The notes beneath the pieces were generated by a model. That model ran no database searches, had not been told where the DNA came from, and saw only the letters and a list, made by a program, of their open reading frames with translations. The translations under genes were made by a program, and so were the position numbers. A DNA stretch of 59,252 nt from Burkholderiales bacterium (lineage in GTDB: Bacteria > Pseudomonadota > Gammaproteobacteria > Burkholderiales > Burkholderiaceae_C): positions 1-59,252 of the forward strand of contig JACRBA010000083.1 of the NCBI GenBank assembly GCA_016213265.1, given 5' to 3'. Shown here piece after piece: positions 27,267 through 35,206 of this stretch (positions are counted from its first letter, which is position 1; every line of letters begins with the position of its first letter).

Positions 27267-27749
27267 AGCCCTGCCTCGGCCGCCTGCGGGCGACTTTTTC
27301 GTGGCCGGCGCGCGGGCAGCGCGGGCCGCACCGGCGCCGATGAGGGCGCGGCAACGCGCCTCGTGCTGCGAGATCTCCGCCAGGGTCACCTGGATGTCGT
27401 CGAGCTGCTGCTCCAGCTGGCGCCGGTGCTCGGCCAGCACGCCGAGGAACGCCTCGAGTTGCGGCCGTTCGTCGCTGCCAGACTCGTACATGTCCACCAG
27501 CTGCTTCACTTCCTGCAGCGACAGGCCCAGCCGCTTGCCGCGCAGGGTGAGCTTCAGGCGCGTGCGGTCACGGTGGGTGTAGACCCGCTGGCGCCCGGCA
27601 CGGGCCGGCTCCAGCAGCCCCACGTCCTCGTAGAACCGGATCGCGCGGGGCGTGATGTCGAACTCCTGCGCCAGCTCGGTGATGGTGAAGGTGGGCGCGC
27701 CCTGCTCCGGCGCGGCGGAGCCCGTCTTCGGGCGGGCGGATGCACTCAT
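27255..27749 (-). CDS. liuR: MerR-family regulator, LiuR-like
   Basis: A 164-residue protein with a MerR winged helix (TITELAQEFDITPRAIRFYEDVGLL, about 21-45), the arm RQRVYTHRDRTRLKLTLRGKRLGLSLQEV, a dimer coiled coil and a basic Ala-rich tail. It lacks the metal-binding cysteines of CueR/MerR. This arrangement matches LiuR regulators of branched-chain amino acid degradation; the symbol is by analogy. A large palindrome lies 3 bases upstream of its ATG and recurs before can and icmF, so autoregulation and a small regulon are likely. No ribosome binding site is visible before the start. Confidence 0.85.
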   Translation of the reverse strand: MSASARPKTGSAAPEQGAPTFTITELAQEFDITPRAIRFYEDVGLLEPARAGRQRVYTHRDRTRLKLTLRGKRLGLSLQEVKQLVDMYESGSDERPQLEAFLGVLAEHRRQLEQQLDDIQVTLAEISQHEARCRALIGAGAARAARAPATKKSPAGGRGRARGA

Positions 27750-27752
27750 GGT

Positions 27753-27782
27753 TAGACTGACGTTAACGTAAACGTCAGTCTA
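27753..27782. promoter_or_regulatory. MerR operator between liuR-like gene and MBL hydrolase gene
   Basis: A 30-base palindrome with arms TAGACTGACGTTAAC and GTAAACGTCAGTCTA, broken by one mismatch pair near the centre. It fills most of the 42-base gap between divergent start codons. Each outer arm supplies a TAGACT hexamer that can act as -10 for its own direction, placing both starts inside the palindrome. The core matches the operators at 26471 and 45351. Confidence 0.8.
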
Positions 27783-27791
27783 CGCGACCGC

Positions 27792-28877
27792 ATGAGCAAC
27801 CCCCAAGAGAGCCGCCTGCACTATCCGTTGGGCGAGCGCCTGCCGGCGCCCGGCGAGGTGATCGAGGTGGCCCCCGGCATCCGCTGGGTGCGCACCGGCC
27901 TGCCCTTCGCCCTGGACCACATCAACCTGTGGCTACTGCGCGACCGCGACGCGGACGGCCGCGAGGGCTGGGCCGTGGTGGACTGTGGCATCGCGGCCGA
28001 CGCGACCCGCCAGGCCTGGGAACAGGTGTTCGCCACCGGGCTGGACGGCCTGCCGGTGCTGCGGGTGATCGTCACCCACATGCACCCCGACCACATCGGC
28101 CTGGCCGACTGGCTGTGCGAGCGCTGGAGCACGCCGGACCGGCCCTGCCGGTTGTGGATCAGCGCCACCGACTGGAACGCCGCCCGGCTGGCCAGCCAGC
28201 AGACCACGGGATTCGGCGGCGACGCGGCGGCGCGCTTCTTCGCGCACCACGGCCTGACCGATCCGCAGGCACTGGAGAAGGTGCGCGCCCGGCGCGGCTA
28301 CTACGCCTCCATGGTGCCCACCGTGCCGGCCGCGTTCCGCCGCCTGATGGACGGGCAGACACTGCGCATCGGCGAGCACGACTGGCAGGCGCTGGTGGGC
28401 CACGGGCACGCGCCCGAGCACATCTCGCTGCACAGCGCCCCGGCCGGGGTGCTGATCTCGGGCGACATGGTGCTGCCGCGCATCTCCACCAACGTGAGCG
28501 TGATCGACCTGGAGCCCGAGGCCGACCCGCTGCCGCTGTACCTGGCCTCGCTGGAGCGCCTGCGCGCGCTGCCGGCCGACACGCTCGTGCTGCCTTCGCA
28601 CGGCCGCCCGTTCACCGGCCTGCACGAGCGCATCGACCAGCTGGTCGCGCACCACGACGAGCGCCTCGGCGAGGCCTGGGCGGCGTGTGCCGACCGCCCG
28701 TGCAGCGCGGCCGACCTGCTGCCGGTGCTGTTCCGCCGGCCGCTGGACCTGCACCAGACCACCTTCGCCATGGGTGAGGCCATCGCCCACCTGCACGCAC
28801 TGCAGAGCGCCGGACGGGTGCGCCCGGTGGCGGGCAGCGACGGGGTTCTGCGGTTCACCGCCGCCGCGGCCGCCTGA
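27792..28877 (+). CDS. MBL-fold metallo-hydrolase divergent from liuR
   Basis: A 361-residue metallo-beta-lactamase-fold hydrolase. The metal motif HMHPDH (His96, His98, Asp100, His101) is intact and further His/Asp ligands occur in GHGHAPEHIS and SGDMVLP. The C-terminal ~90 residues are helical and probably form a substrate lid. Family members hydrolyse thioesters, lactones or phosphoesters. Sharing an operator with a branched-chain acyl-CoA regulator suggests an acyl-CoA thioesterase-like or related role, unproven. The start lies about 27 bases from the predicted transcription start and lacks a Shine-Dalgarno sequence. Confidence 0.88.
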   Translation: MSNPQESRLHYPLGERLPAPGEVIEVAPGIRWVRTGLPFALDHINLWLLRDRDADGREGWAVVDCGIAADATRQAWEQVFATGLDGLPVLRVIVTHMHPDHIGLADWLCERWSTPDRPCRLWISATDWNAARLASQQTTGFGGDAAARFFAHHGLTDPQALEKVRARRGYYASMVPTVPAAFRRLMDGQTLRIGEHDWQALVGHGHAPEHISLHSAPAGVLISGDMVLPRISTNVSVIDLEPEADPLPLYLASLERLRALPADTLVLPSHGRPFTGLHERIDQLVAHHDERLGEAWAACADRPCSAADLLPVLFRRPLDLHQTTFAMGEAIAHLHALQSAGRVRPVAGSDGVLRFTAAAAA

Positions 28878-28897
28878 GGGCGGGGCGGCAAAGAAAT

Positions 28898-28926
28898 GGG
28901 GCCGGCGGGTGAACCCGGCCGGCCCC
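28898..28926. terminator. Hairpin after the MBL hydrolase gene
   Basis: GGGGCCGGC (28898-28906) pairs with GCCGGCCCC (28918-28926); inner GGG/CCC can extend it. There is no T-tract. It lies 20 bases after the stop codon in a 175-base gap where I see nothing else. Confidence 0.5.
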
Positions 28927-29052
28927 TCAGGACTTTGGGCCTGGCCGATCTCCCTGGCCGGGCTCCCTCGCGTGAACGGTGATGACAGCGATTGGCCGGC
29001 ACTGTGCCCGCGCCGGGCCCGCCCCGCCATCCCCCTTTGGGGGGGAAATGGT

Positions 29053-30033
29053 TCAGCCGAACACCGGCAAGACCGGGTCGCGCAGCAGCGCCTTGCGGTC
29101 GTCCAGGTCGGGAATCACCGAGCGCACCACCTCCCAGAACGCCGGGCTGTGGTTCATCTCGCGCAGGTGGGCCAGCTCGTGCGCCACCACGTAGTCGATC
29201 ACCGGCAGGCCGAAGTGGACCAGCCGCCAGTTGAGGTGGATCACGCCGCCGGCCGTCGCGCTGCCCCAACGCGTCTGCGCCGAGCTCAGGCGCAGGCGCG
29301 CGACGCGCACGCCCAGCCGGGGCGCGAAGTGGGCGCAGCGCTCCTCGAAGATGCGCCGCGCCTGCCGTTGCAGCCAGCTCTGCACCACGTCGCGGATCTG
29401 GGCCGGCTCGGCTGTCTGCGGCAGGCCGATGTGCAGCGTGAGCCGGGGCACGCCCGGCAGCGACTGGGCATCGGTGTTGAGCACGGCGCCGGCCACCCGC
29501 GGATCCAGCACCAGGATCACCGTCTCGCCCAGGAAGGGCAGGCTGGCACCGTCGCCCCACTCGACCCGGGCCGCCTCGACGCGCCGCTGGCGCTCCTGCT
29601 GCTCGCCGAGCTTGCGCAGGATCCAGTCGGCCTTGCCGCGCAGCGCCGTCTCGATCTCGCCCACGCCCACCCAGCGCGGCGCGCTCACCGCCAGGCCCTC
29701 GGGGCCCACCAGGAAGCCGATGGAGCGGCGCCGGGACCGGCGCAGCAGGTAGCCCACCCGGCAATCGCCGAGCACGATCTCACGGTCGGCGCGCGGATGG
29801 CGGTGCACCAGCGGCGCCGTGTGCACGCCGCGGCGGCCGGGGGCTGGGGCGACGACGGGGGGTTGAGGCGCGGTGGGCGGCGTCAGGGGGCGGCCCGCGC
29901 CGGCTGCCGGTGGGCAGGCGCGCAGGTCGGGCGCGTGAGCCGGTGAGGCGTCAGCATCAGCGGCGGCGGCGGTCGGCGGCACGTCGAACAGCGAGAGCTG
30001 TTCGGGCGATGCTGCAGGGGCCCGGCGCGACAT
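29053..30033 (-). CDS. YgjP/DUF45-type zinc metallopeptidase-like protein
   Basis: A 326-residue protein. The C-terminal half carries HELAHL (His285, Glu286, His289) followed by NHSPAFWEVV, the zinc-site pattern of the YgjP/SprT-like family, and the upstream SSAQTRWGSATAGGVIHLNWRL block. The first ~85 residues are Pro/Ala-rich and probably disordered, longer than usual. Role unknown; proteolysis is inferred from the motif. It lies 53 bases after plsC, at the end of the glyQS cluster, in an order common in Burkholderiales. Confidence 0.85.
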   Translation of the reverse strand: MSRRAPAASPEQLSLFDVPPTAAAADADASPAHAPDLRACPPAAGAGRPLTPPTAPQPPVVAPAPGRRGVHTAPLVHRHPRADREIVLGDCRVGYLLRRSRRRSIGFLVGPEGLAVSAPRWVGVGEIETALRGKADWILRKLGEQQERQRRVEAARVEWGDGASLPFLGETVILVLDPRVAGAVLNTDAQSLPGVPRLTLHIGLPQTAEPAQIRDVVQSWLQRQARRIFEERCAHFAPRLGVRVARLRLSSAQTRWGSATAGGVIHLNWRLVHFGLPVIDYVVAHELAHLREMNHSPAFWEVVRSVIPDLDDRKALLRDPVLPVFG

Positions 30034-30086
30034 GAGCGCGCATTGTAGGAGCGCAGACGGCCTGCGGCGCGTGCCGGCAGCGCATC

Positions 30087-30842
30087 TCAGCCGCGGTAGG
30101 CCTCGGGGTCCAGCCGGCGCATCTCGGCCTCGATCCAGGCCTCGACCTCGCGCATGAGTTCATCGGGCTCGCGCCCGACGCTCGGAATCGGCCGTCCGAT
30201 GGAGATGTCGATCACCCCGGGCCGCAGCAGAAAACTCTTGCGCGGCCAGCACCGGGCAGACGTGACGGCGATCGGCACGATGGGCCGGCCGCAGGTGACG
30301 GCCAGCCGGGAGGCGCCGGCCTTGTACACGCCCTGCTCGCCGCGGGCCGTGCGGGTGCCCTCCGGGAACATGATCACCCAGTTGCCCGCGTCCATGTGCC
30401 GCTTGCCCTGCTCGGCCACCTTGGACCAGGCCTGCGCCCGCTTGCTGCGGTCGATGTGGATCATGTCCAGGCTGCCGATCGCCCAGCCGAAGAACGGAAT
30501 CCACAGCAGCTCGCGCTTGAACACGTAGCACAGCGGATGGGCCATCAGCGCCGGGTAGGCGAAGGTCTCCCAGGTGGACTGGTGCTTGGAGGCGAGCACC
30601 ACCCCGGCGGTGGCGTCCGACGCGGGAGGCAGGTGCTCCATGCCCTGGATGCGGTGGCGCACCCCGCAGATCACACGCGCGCCGTGGATGGCGGTGGCCA
30701 GCCAGGCCGCGCACACCCAGTACAGCCGCGTGCCGCGCACCACCGGCGAGATGAGCACCACCACGGTGGCCCAGGGCACCACGGTGACCGCCATCCAGAG
30801 AAAGAACAGCGCCGAGCGAAGGATCCAGCCGAGTCGTTGCAT
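30087..30842 (-). CDS. plsC: 1-acyl-sn-glycerol-3-phosphate acyltransferase
   Basis: A 251-residue membrane-associated acyltransferase that makes phosphatidate from lysophosphatidate. An N-terminal hydrophobic helix pair (WILRSALFFLWMAVTVVPWA) anchors it. Motif I appears as KHQSTWETF, the form seen in betaproteobacterial PlsC (Glu in place of Asp), and motif III is FPEGTRTARGEQGVYKAGAS. The start at 30842 lies 11 bases after the gmhB-like stop, so the two are cotranscribed. Confidence 0.92.
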   Translation of the reverse strand: MQRLGWILRSALFFLWMAVTVVPWATVVVLISPVVRGTRLYWVCAAWLATAIHGARVICGVRHRIQGMEHLPPASDATAGVVLASKHQSTWETFAYPALMAHPLCYVFKRELLWIPFFGWAIGSLDMIHIDRSKRAQAWSKVAEQGKRHMDAGNWVIMFPEGTRTARGEQGVYKAGASRLAVTCGRPIVPIAVTSARCWPRKSFLLRPGVIDISIGRPIPSVGREPDELMREVEAWIEAEMRRLDPEAYRG

Positions 30843-30853
30843 GGAAAAGGGGG

Positions 30854-31450
30854 TCAGACGGCGATGCGGTTCGCCGAGTCCTGCTGCAGCAGGTGCGCGG
30901 CGAACGCCGCGAGGTCGTCGTGCACCCGCATGCCGGGCACCTCGTCCACCCACTGGGCGAGCTCGGCGTCGGACGCCAGGGCGGCCCGCCCGGTGCGCAC
31001 GAGGTGCGGCGGGCAGCCGGCCGCGTGCGCGGCCTGCAGGTCGCGCAGCGTGTCGGCCACCATGGGCACGTCAGGGAGGTCGAGGCCGTAGCGACGGGCC
31101 ACGTCGCGCATCATGCCGGGCAGCGGCTTGCGGCATTCGCAGCGGTCCTCGGGCGTGTGCGGGCAGAAGAACACCGCGTCCAGGCGCCCGCCCTTGGCAG
31201 CGAGCATCTTCATCATGTGCAGGTGGATGGCATTGACCGAGGCCATGTCGATCATGCCGCGGCCGATGCCGGACTGGTTGGTCGCCAGCACCACGTGCCA
31301 GCCCGCATGGTTCAACCGCGCCACCGCCTCCAGGGCGCCCGGCAGCGGCTCCCACTCCGATGGCTCCTTGACATGGTCCTCACGGAAGCGGTTGAGGATG
31401 CCATCGCGCCCGATGATGACGAGCTTGGGGGCCTGCATGGTGCGGGGCAT
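30854..31450 (-). CDS. gmhB: GmhB-like heptose bisphosphate phosphatase with altered nucleophile site
   Basis: A 198-residue HAD-superfamily protein matching D-glycero-D-manno-heptose 1,7-bisphosphate phosphatase, which acts in LPS heptose synthesis. Motif II (ATNQSGIGRG), the zinc loop (FFCPHTPEDRCECRKP with Cys-His-Cys-Cys) and the late Asp (MVADTLRDLQAA) are intact. The first motif is IIGRDGILN: the nucleophilic Asp of DxD is Gly14 (codon GGG at 31411-31409), while the acid Asp16 remains. Start at ATG 31450; ATG 31438 is an alternative. It lies between glyS and plsC, as in related genomes. Activity is in doubt. Confidence 0.85.
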   Translation of the reverse strand: MPRTMQAPKLVIIGRDGILNRFREDHVKEPSEWEPLPGALEAVARLNHAGWHVVLATNQSGIGRGMIDMASVNAIHLHMMKMLAAKGGRLDAVFFCPHTPEDRCECRKPLPGMMRDVARRYGLDLPDVPMVADTLRDLQAAHAAGCPPHLVRTGRAALASDAELAQWVDEVPGMRVHDDLAAFAAHLLQQDSANRIAV

Positions 31451-31472
31451 GTGACGCTGCGGCAACGGGGTC

Positions 31473-33593
31473 TCAGGACGCCAGGCGGGACAGGTCGGCC
31501 ACGCGGTTCATGGCGGCGTGCAGGCGGCCCAGCAGGGCCTGCCGGTTGGCCCGCAAGGCCGCGTCGTCGGCGTTCACCATCACATGGTCGAAGAAGGCAT
31601 CCACCGGCGCCTTCAGCGCGGCCAGCTGCTGCAGCGAGGCCGCGTACTCGCCCTGCTCGAACAGGCGGTCGGCCGCCGGTTGCACGCGCGCCAGCGCCTC
31701 GGCCAGCGCCTGCTCGGCCGGCTCGCGCAGCAGCGCGGCATCCAGCACCGTGGGGCGATCGCCCTCGATCTTCTTCAGGATGTTGCCCACCCGCTTGTTG
31801 GCCGCCGCCAGCGACGCGGCCTCGGGCAGGGCGGCGAAAGCGCGCACCGCGTCCAGGCGCTGGCGCACGTCGGCCAGGCGCTGCGGCGCGAGCGCGAGCA
31901 CCGCGTCCACCTCCTGCGCGCTGTACCCCTGCTCACGCAGCTGGCCGCCCAGGCGCTCGGCGAAGAAGGTCTGCAGCGCGGCGCGCGGGTCCTGGATGAG
32001 CGGCCCGAAGGCGGACACGGCCGCGGCGATCAGCGCGTCCAGCGACAGCGGCAGCTGGCGCTCCACCAGCATGCGGATGACGCCCAGCGCATGGCGGCGC
32101 AGGGCGAAGGGGTCCTTGTCGCCCGTGGGCAGCTGGCCGATGCCGAACAGGCCCACCAGCGTCTCCACCTTGTCGGCCAGGGCCAGCACCAGCGCCACCT
32201 CGTTGCGCGGCAGCTCGTCGCCGGCGAAGCGGGGCTTGTAGTGGTCTTCCACCGCGATGGCGACCGCCTCGGTCTCGCCGTCGTGGCGGGCGTAGTAGCC
32301 GCCCATGATGCCCTGCAGCTCGGGGAACTCGCCCACCATGTCGGTGAGCAGGTCGGCCTTGGCCAGCAGGGCAGCGCGGTCGGCCTGGCGCACCAGCGCT
32401 TCGCCGCCATGGGCCTCGCCCAGCATGCCGGCGATGGCACGGGCGATCGCCGAGACGCGCTCGACCCGGTCGCCCTGGCTGCCGAGCTTGCCGTGGTAGA
32501 CCACCTTGGACAGACCCGGCACACGCGACTCCAGCGGCCGCTTGCGGTCCTGGTCGAAGAAGAACTTGGCGTCGGCCAGGCGCGGGCGCACCACGCGCTC
32601 GTTGCCGCCCACCACCGCGGACGCATCCGCCGGCCGGATGTTGCTCACGACGAGGAAGCGCTCGGTCAGCCGGCCCTGGGCGTCCAGCAGCGGGAAGTAC
32701 TTCTGGTTGGCCTTCATCGTGAGGATGAGGCACTCCTGCGGTACGTCGAGGAACTCGCGCTCGAAGCGGCAGGTCAGCACATGCGGGCGCTCGACGAGCG
32801 CCGTCACTTCGTCCAGCAGCGCGGCGTCGTCGATGGGCGTGAGGCCCACGGCCGCGGCCGCGGCCTGCAGCTGGCGGGCGATCTCGGCGCGACGCTCGGC
32901 GAAACCGGCGATGACGGCGCCCTGCTCCACCATCTGGGCGGCATAGCTGTCGGCCGTCTCGATGGCGATCTCCGGCTGCAGCGCCTCGAAGCGGTGGCCC
33001 ACGGTGTGGCGGCCGGCCGCCAGGCCGAGGGCGGTGACGGGCACCACCTCGGCGCCGTGCAGCGCCACCAGCCGATGGGCCGGGCGCACGAACTTCACAT
33101 CCGTCCAGCCGTCTTCCAGCTGGTAGGTCATCACCTTGGGAATCGGGAGCTTCGCGAGCGCCTCCTCGAGCGCCTTCTGCAGGCCATCGGCGAGCGTGGC
33201 GCCGGGCACGGTGCTGTCCAGGAACAGGGCCTCGGCCTTGCCGTCGGGCGCGCGCTTGAGCTGCGGCACCACCGAGGCATCCGCGCCCAGTGCAGCCAGC
33301 TTCTTCAGCAAGGCGGGCGTGGGGCTGCCATCGGCAGCGAGCGCCACGGCCACCGGCATGAGCTTCTGCTGCACGGCGCGGTCGGCGGCCTTGTCGGCCA
33401 CTGCGGCCAGGTGCACACCCAGGCGACGCGGGGAGGCATAGGCCTGCACCGCCGTGCCGGCCGCCACCAGGCCCTGGGCCTGCAGGCTGGCGGACAAGGT
33501 GGTGGCGAAGGCATCGCCCAGCTTCTTCAGCGCTTTGGGCGGCAGCTCCTCGACGAAGAGCTCCACCAGGAGGGGTCGGGTCATCGCGGTCAT
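31473..33593 (-). CDS. glyS: Glycyl-tRNA synthetase beta subunit
   Basis: A 706-residue subunit of the alpha2beta2 bacterial enzyme. It starts LLVELFVEELPPKAL, the family's N-terminal signature, and ends in a DALR-like anticodon-binding domain (AFFDHVMVNADDAALRANRQALL). The beta subunit binds tRNA(Gly). Start at 33593 (MTAMTRP), 4 bases after the glyQ stop, with a purine-rich stretch in the end of glyQ; ATG 33584 is possible. Confidence 0.97.
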   Translation of the reverse strand: MTAMTRPLLVELFVEELPPKALKKLGDAFATTLSASLQAQGLVAAGTAVQAYASPRRLGVHLAAVADKAADRAVQQKLMPVAVALAADGSPTPALLKKLAALGADASVVPQLKRAPDGKAEALFLDSTVPGATLADGLQKALEEALAKLPIPKVMTYQLEDGWTDVKFVRPAHRLVALHGAEVVPVTALGLAAGRHTVGHRFEALQPEIAIETADSYAAQMVEQGAVIAGFAERRAEIARQLQAAAAAVGLTPIDDAALLDEVTALVERPHVLTCRFEREFLDVPQECLILTMKANQKYFPLLDAQGRLTERFLVVSNIRPADASAVVGGNERVVRPRLADAKFFFDQDRKRPLESRVPGLSKVVYHGKLGSQGDRVERVSAIARAIAGMLGEAHGGEALVRQADRAALLAKADLLTDMVGEFPELQGIMGGYYARHDGETEAVAIAVEDHYKPRFAGDELPRNEVALVLALADKVETLVGLFGIGQLPTGDKDPFALRRHALGVIRMLVERQLPLSLDALIAAAVSAFGPLIQDPRAALQTFFAERLGGQLREQGYSAQEVDAVLALAPQRLADVRQRLDAVRAFAALPEAASLAAANKRVGNILKKIEGDRPTVLDAALLREPAEQALAEALARVQPAADRLFEQGEYAASLQQLAALKAPVDAFFDHVMVNADDAALRANRQALLGRLHAAMNRVADLSRLAS

Positions 33594-33597
33594 GGTG

Positions 33598-34521
33598 TCA
33601 GGCCGCCTTCTTCTTGGCGTCGAGCTGGGCCACCACCTCGTCGGCCCAGGCACGCGGGGCCAGGGGGAAGCCCAGGCGCGCCCGGCTGTCGAGGTAGCTC
33701 TGGGCCACGGCCCGGGCCAGGTTGCGGATGCGGCCGATGTACGCGGCGCGCTCGGTCACGCTGATCGCGCCGCGCGCGTCCAGCAGGTTGAAGGTGTGGG
33801 CGGCCTTCAGCAGTTGTTCGTAGGCGGGCAGCGCGAGCTGCTGCGCCATCAGGTATTGGCTCTGCTTCTCGTGCGCGCCGAAGGCGTGCAGCAGAAACTC
33901 CACATCGGAGTGCTCGAAGTTGTAGGTGCTCTGCTCGATCTCGTTCTGCAGGAACACGTCGCCGTACTTGATGCCGGGTGCGTACTGCAGGTCGTACACG
34001 TTCTCCACACCCTGCAGGTACATGGCCAGCCGCTCCAGGCCATAGGTGATCTCGCCGGTGGCGGGCTTGCAGTCGATGCCGCCCACCTGCTGGAAGTAGG
34101 TGAACTGCGTCACCTCCATGCCGTTGAGCCAGACCTCCCAGCCCAGGCCCCAGCAGCCGAGCGTGGGGTTCTCCCAGTCGTCCTCGACGAAGCGCACGTC
34201 GTTCTTCTTCAGGTCGAAGCCCAGGGCCTCCAGCGAGCCGAGGTAGAGCTCCAGGATGTTGGACGGCGCCGGCTTGAGCACCACCTGGTACTGGTAGTAG
34301 TGCTGCAGGCGGTTGGGGTTCTGGCCGTAGCGGCCGTCCTTGGGACGGCGGCTGGGTTGCACGTAAGCCGCCTTCCACGGCTCCGGGCCCAGCGCGCGCA
34401 GGAAGGTGGCGGTGTGGCTGGTGCCCGCGCCCACTTCCATGTCATAGGGCTGCAGCAGGGCGCAGCCCTGGGCGTCCCAGTAGTCCTGCAGGCGGAGGAT
34501 GAGTTGCTGGAAGGTCAGCAT
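33598..34521 (-). CDS. glyQ: Glycyl-tRNA synthetase alpha subunit
   Basis: A 307-residue catalytic subunit, class II synthetase. The opening [19 protein letters not shown] and the block [21 protein letters not shown] are diagnostic. It forms ATP-dependent glycyl-adenylate and works with GlyS. It is the first gene of the glyQ-glyS-gmhB-plsC-ygjP run. Its 5' neighbour is a secreted-protein gene on the opposite strand, so glyQ must have its own promoter in the 155-base gap. Confidence 0.98.
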   Translation of the reverse strand: MLTFQQLILRLQDYWDAQGCALLQPYDMEVGAGTSHTATFLRALGPEPWKAAYVQPSRRPKDGRYGQNPNRLQHYYQYQVVLKPAPSNILELYLGSLEALGFDLKKNDVRFVEDDWENPTLGCWGLGWEVWLNGMEVTQFTYFQQVGGIDCKPATGEITYGLERLAMYLQGVENVYDLQYAPGIKYGDVFLQNEIEQSTYNFEHSDVEFLLHAFGAHEKQSQYLMAQQLALPAYEQLLKAAHTFNLLDARGAISVTERAAYIGRIRNLARAVAQSYLDSRARLGFPLAPRAWADEVVAQLDAKKKAA

Positions 34522-34644
34522 GACGGCGCGGCGGCGTGAAAACAGGGGATTCTAGTGAGGGGGGCCTCGCCCCTGCCCGTAGGGATCGGTGCGGGCCTCG
34601 CACAGGCGCAGAGTGGGTGTGTCGCTGGCGGCCGGCACCGGCGG

Positions 34645-34657
34645 CAACCATTCCATC
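34645..34657 (+). promoter_or_regulatory. Shared leader motif CAACCATTCCATC (copy 2)
   Basis: Identical to the string at 26572, again exactly 19 bases before a start codon (34677), with GGAG at the same offset. The proteins that follow are both secreted but not similar in sequence. Confidence 0.55.
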
Positions 34658-34676
34658 TTCCACCAAGGAGCCTGCC

Positions 34677-35156
34677 ATGCACACCACCCGTCTCATCGTC
34701 CCTGCCCTGCTGCTCTCGCTGGCCGCCGGGGCCGCCTCCGCCAAGGTCCTGCTGGGCGCCACGCGCCCCAACAACTTCACCTACTCGGTGGACAACACGC
34801 CCGTGCCGCTGAACAGCGCCGGTGCCACCTCCCTCACCTTCAACGCCACCAAGGCCGCCCTGCACGTGCTGACCTACTCCGCCGAGTGCTCGGCCGACAA
34901 CGGCGCCGACACCAACGACGGCTGGGTGCACCTGGACATCGAGGTGAACGGCGTGGTCCAGGCCCCCACGGTGGGCACAGCGGACGCCTTCTGCTCGCCG
35001 GACAACGCGGCCGGCAGCGATGGCTGGGTGCGCCCGTCGATCACCATCCCGGTGCGGCTGGTGGCCGGCGCGAACACGGTGCGTGTGCTCGGCCGCATGC
35101 AGGCCCCCGTGACCACGGGCTGGCTGGGCGACAGCGCGCTGGTCATCCACGACTGA
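34677..35156 (+). CDS. Small secreted hypothetical protein
   Basis: A 159-residue protein with a clear signal peptide (residues 1-22, ending AAGAASA). The mature chain is beta-rich and has two cysteines (SAECSADNG and DAFCSPDNA) that probably form a disulfide. Asp/Asn-rich turns (DNGADTNDGW, DNAAGSDGW) may bind calcium. I do not recognise a family. AAGGAG lies 7 bases before the ATG. It interrupts, in reverse orientation, the usual lnt-glyQ neighbourhood. Confidence 0.7.
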   Translation: MHTTRLIVPALLLSLAAGAASAKVLLGATRPNNFTYSVDNTPVPLNSAGATSLTFNATKAALHVLTYSAECSADNGADTNDGWVHLDIEVNGVVQAPTVGTADAFCSPDNAAGSDGWVRPSITIPVRLVAGANTVRVLGRMQAPVTTGWLGDSALVIHD

Positions 35157-35206
35157 CGCCCGCGGCGAGCCGGCCACGGCCGCCCCGCGTGGCGCCGCCC
35201 GCGCGC

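Noticed and set aside
28878..29052. Small gene between the MBL hydrolase and the YgjP-type gene
   Set aside because: No frame with a start and ribosome binding site; only a hairpin and a C/G-run are present.
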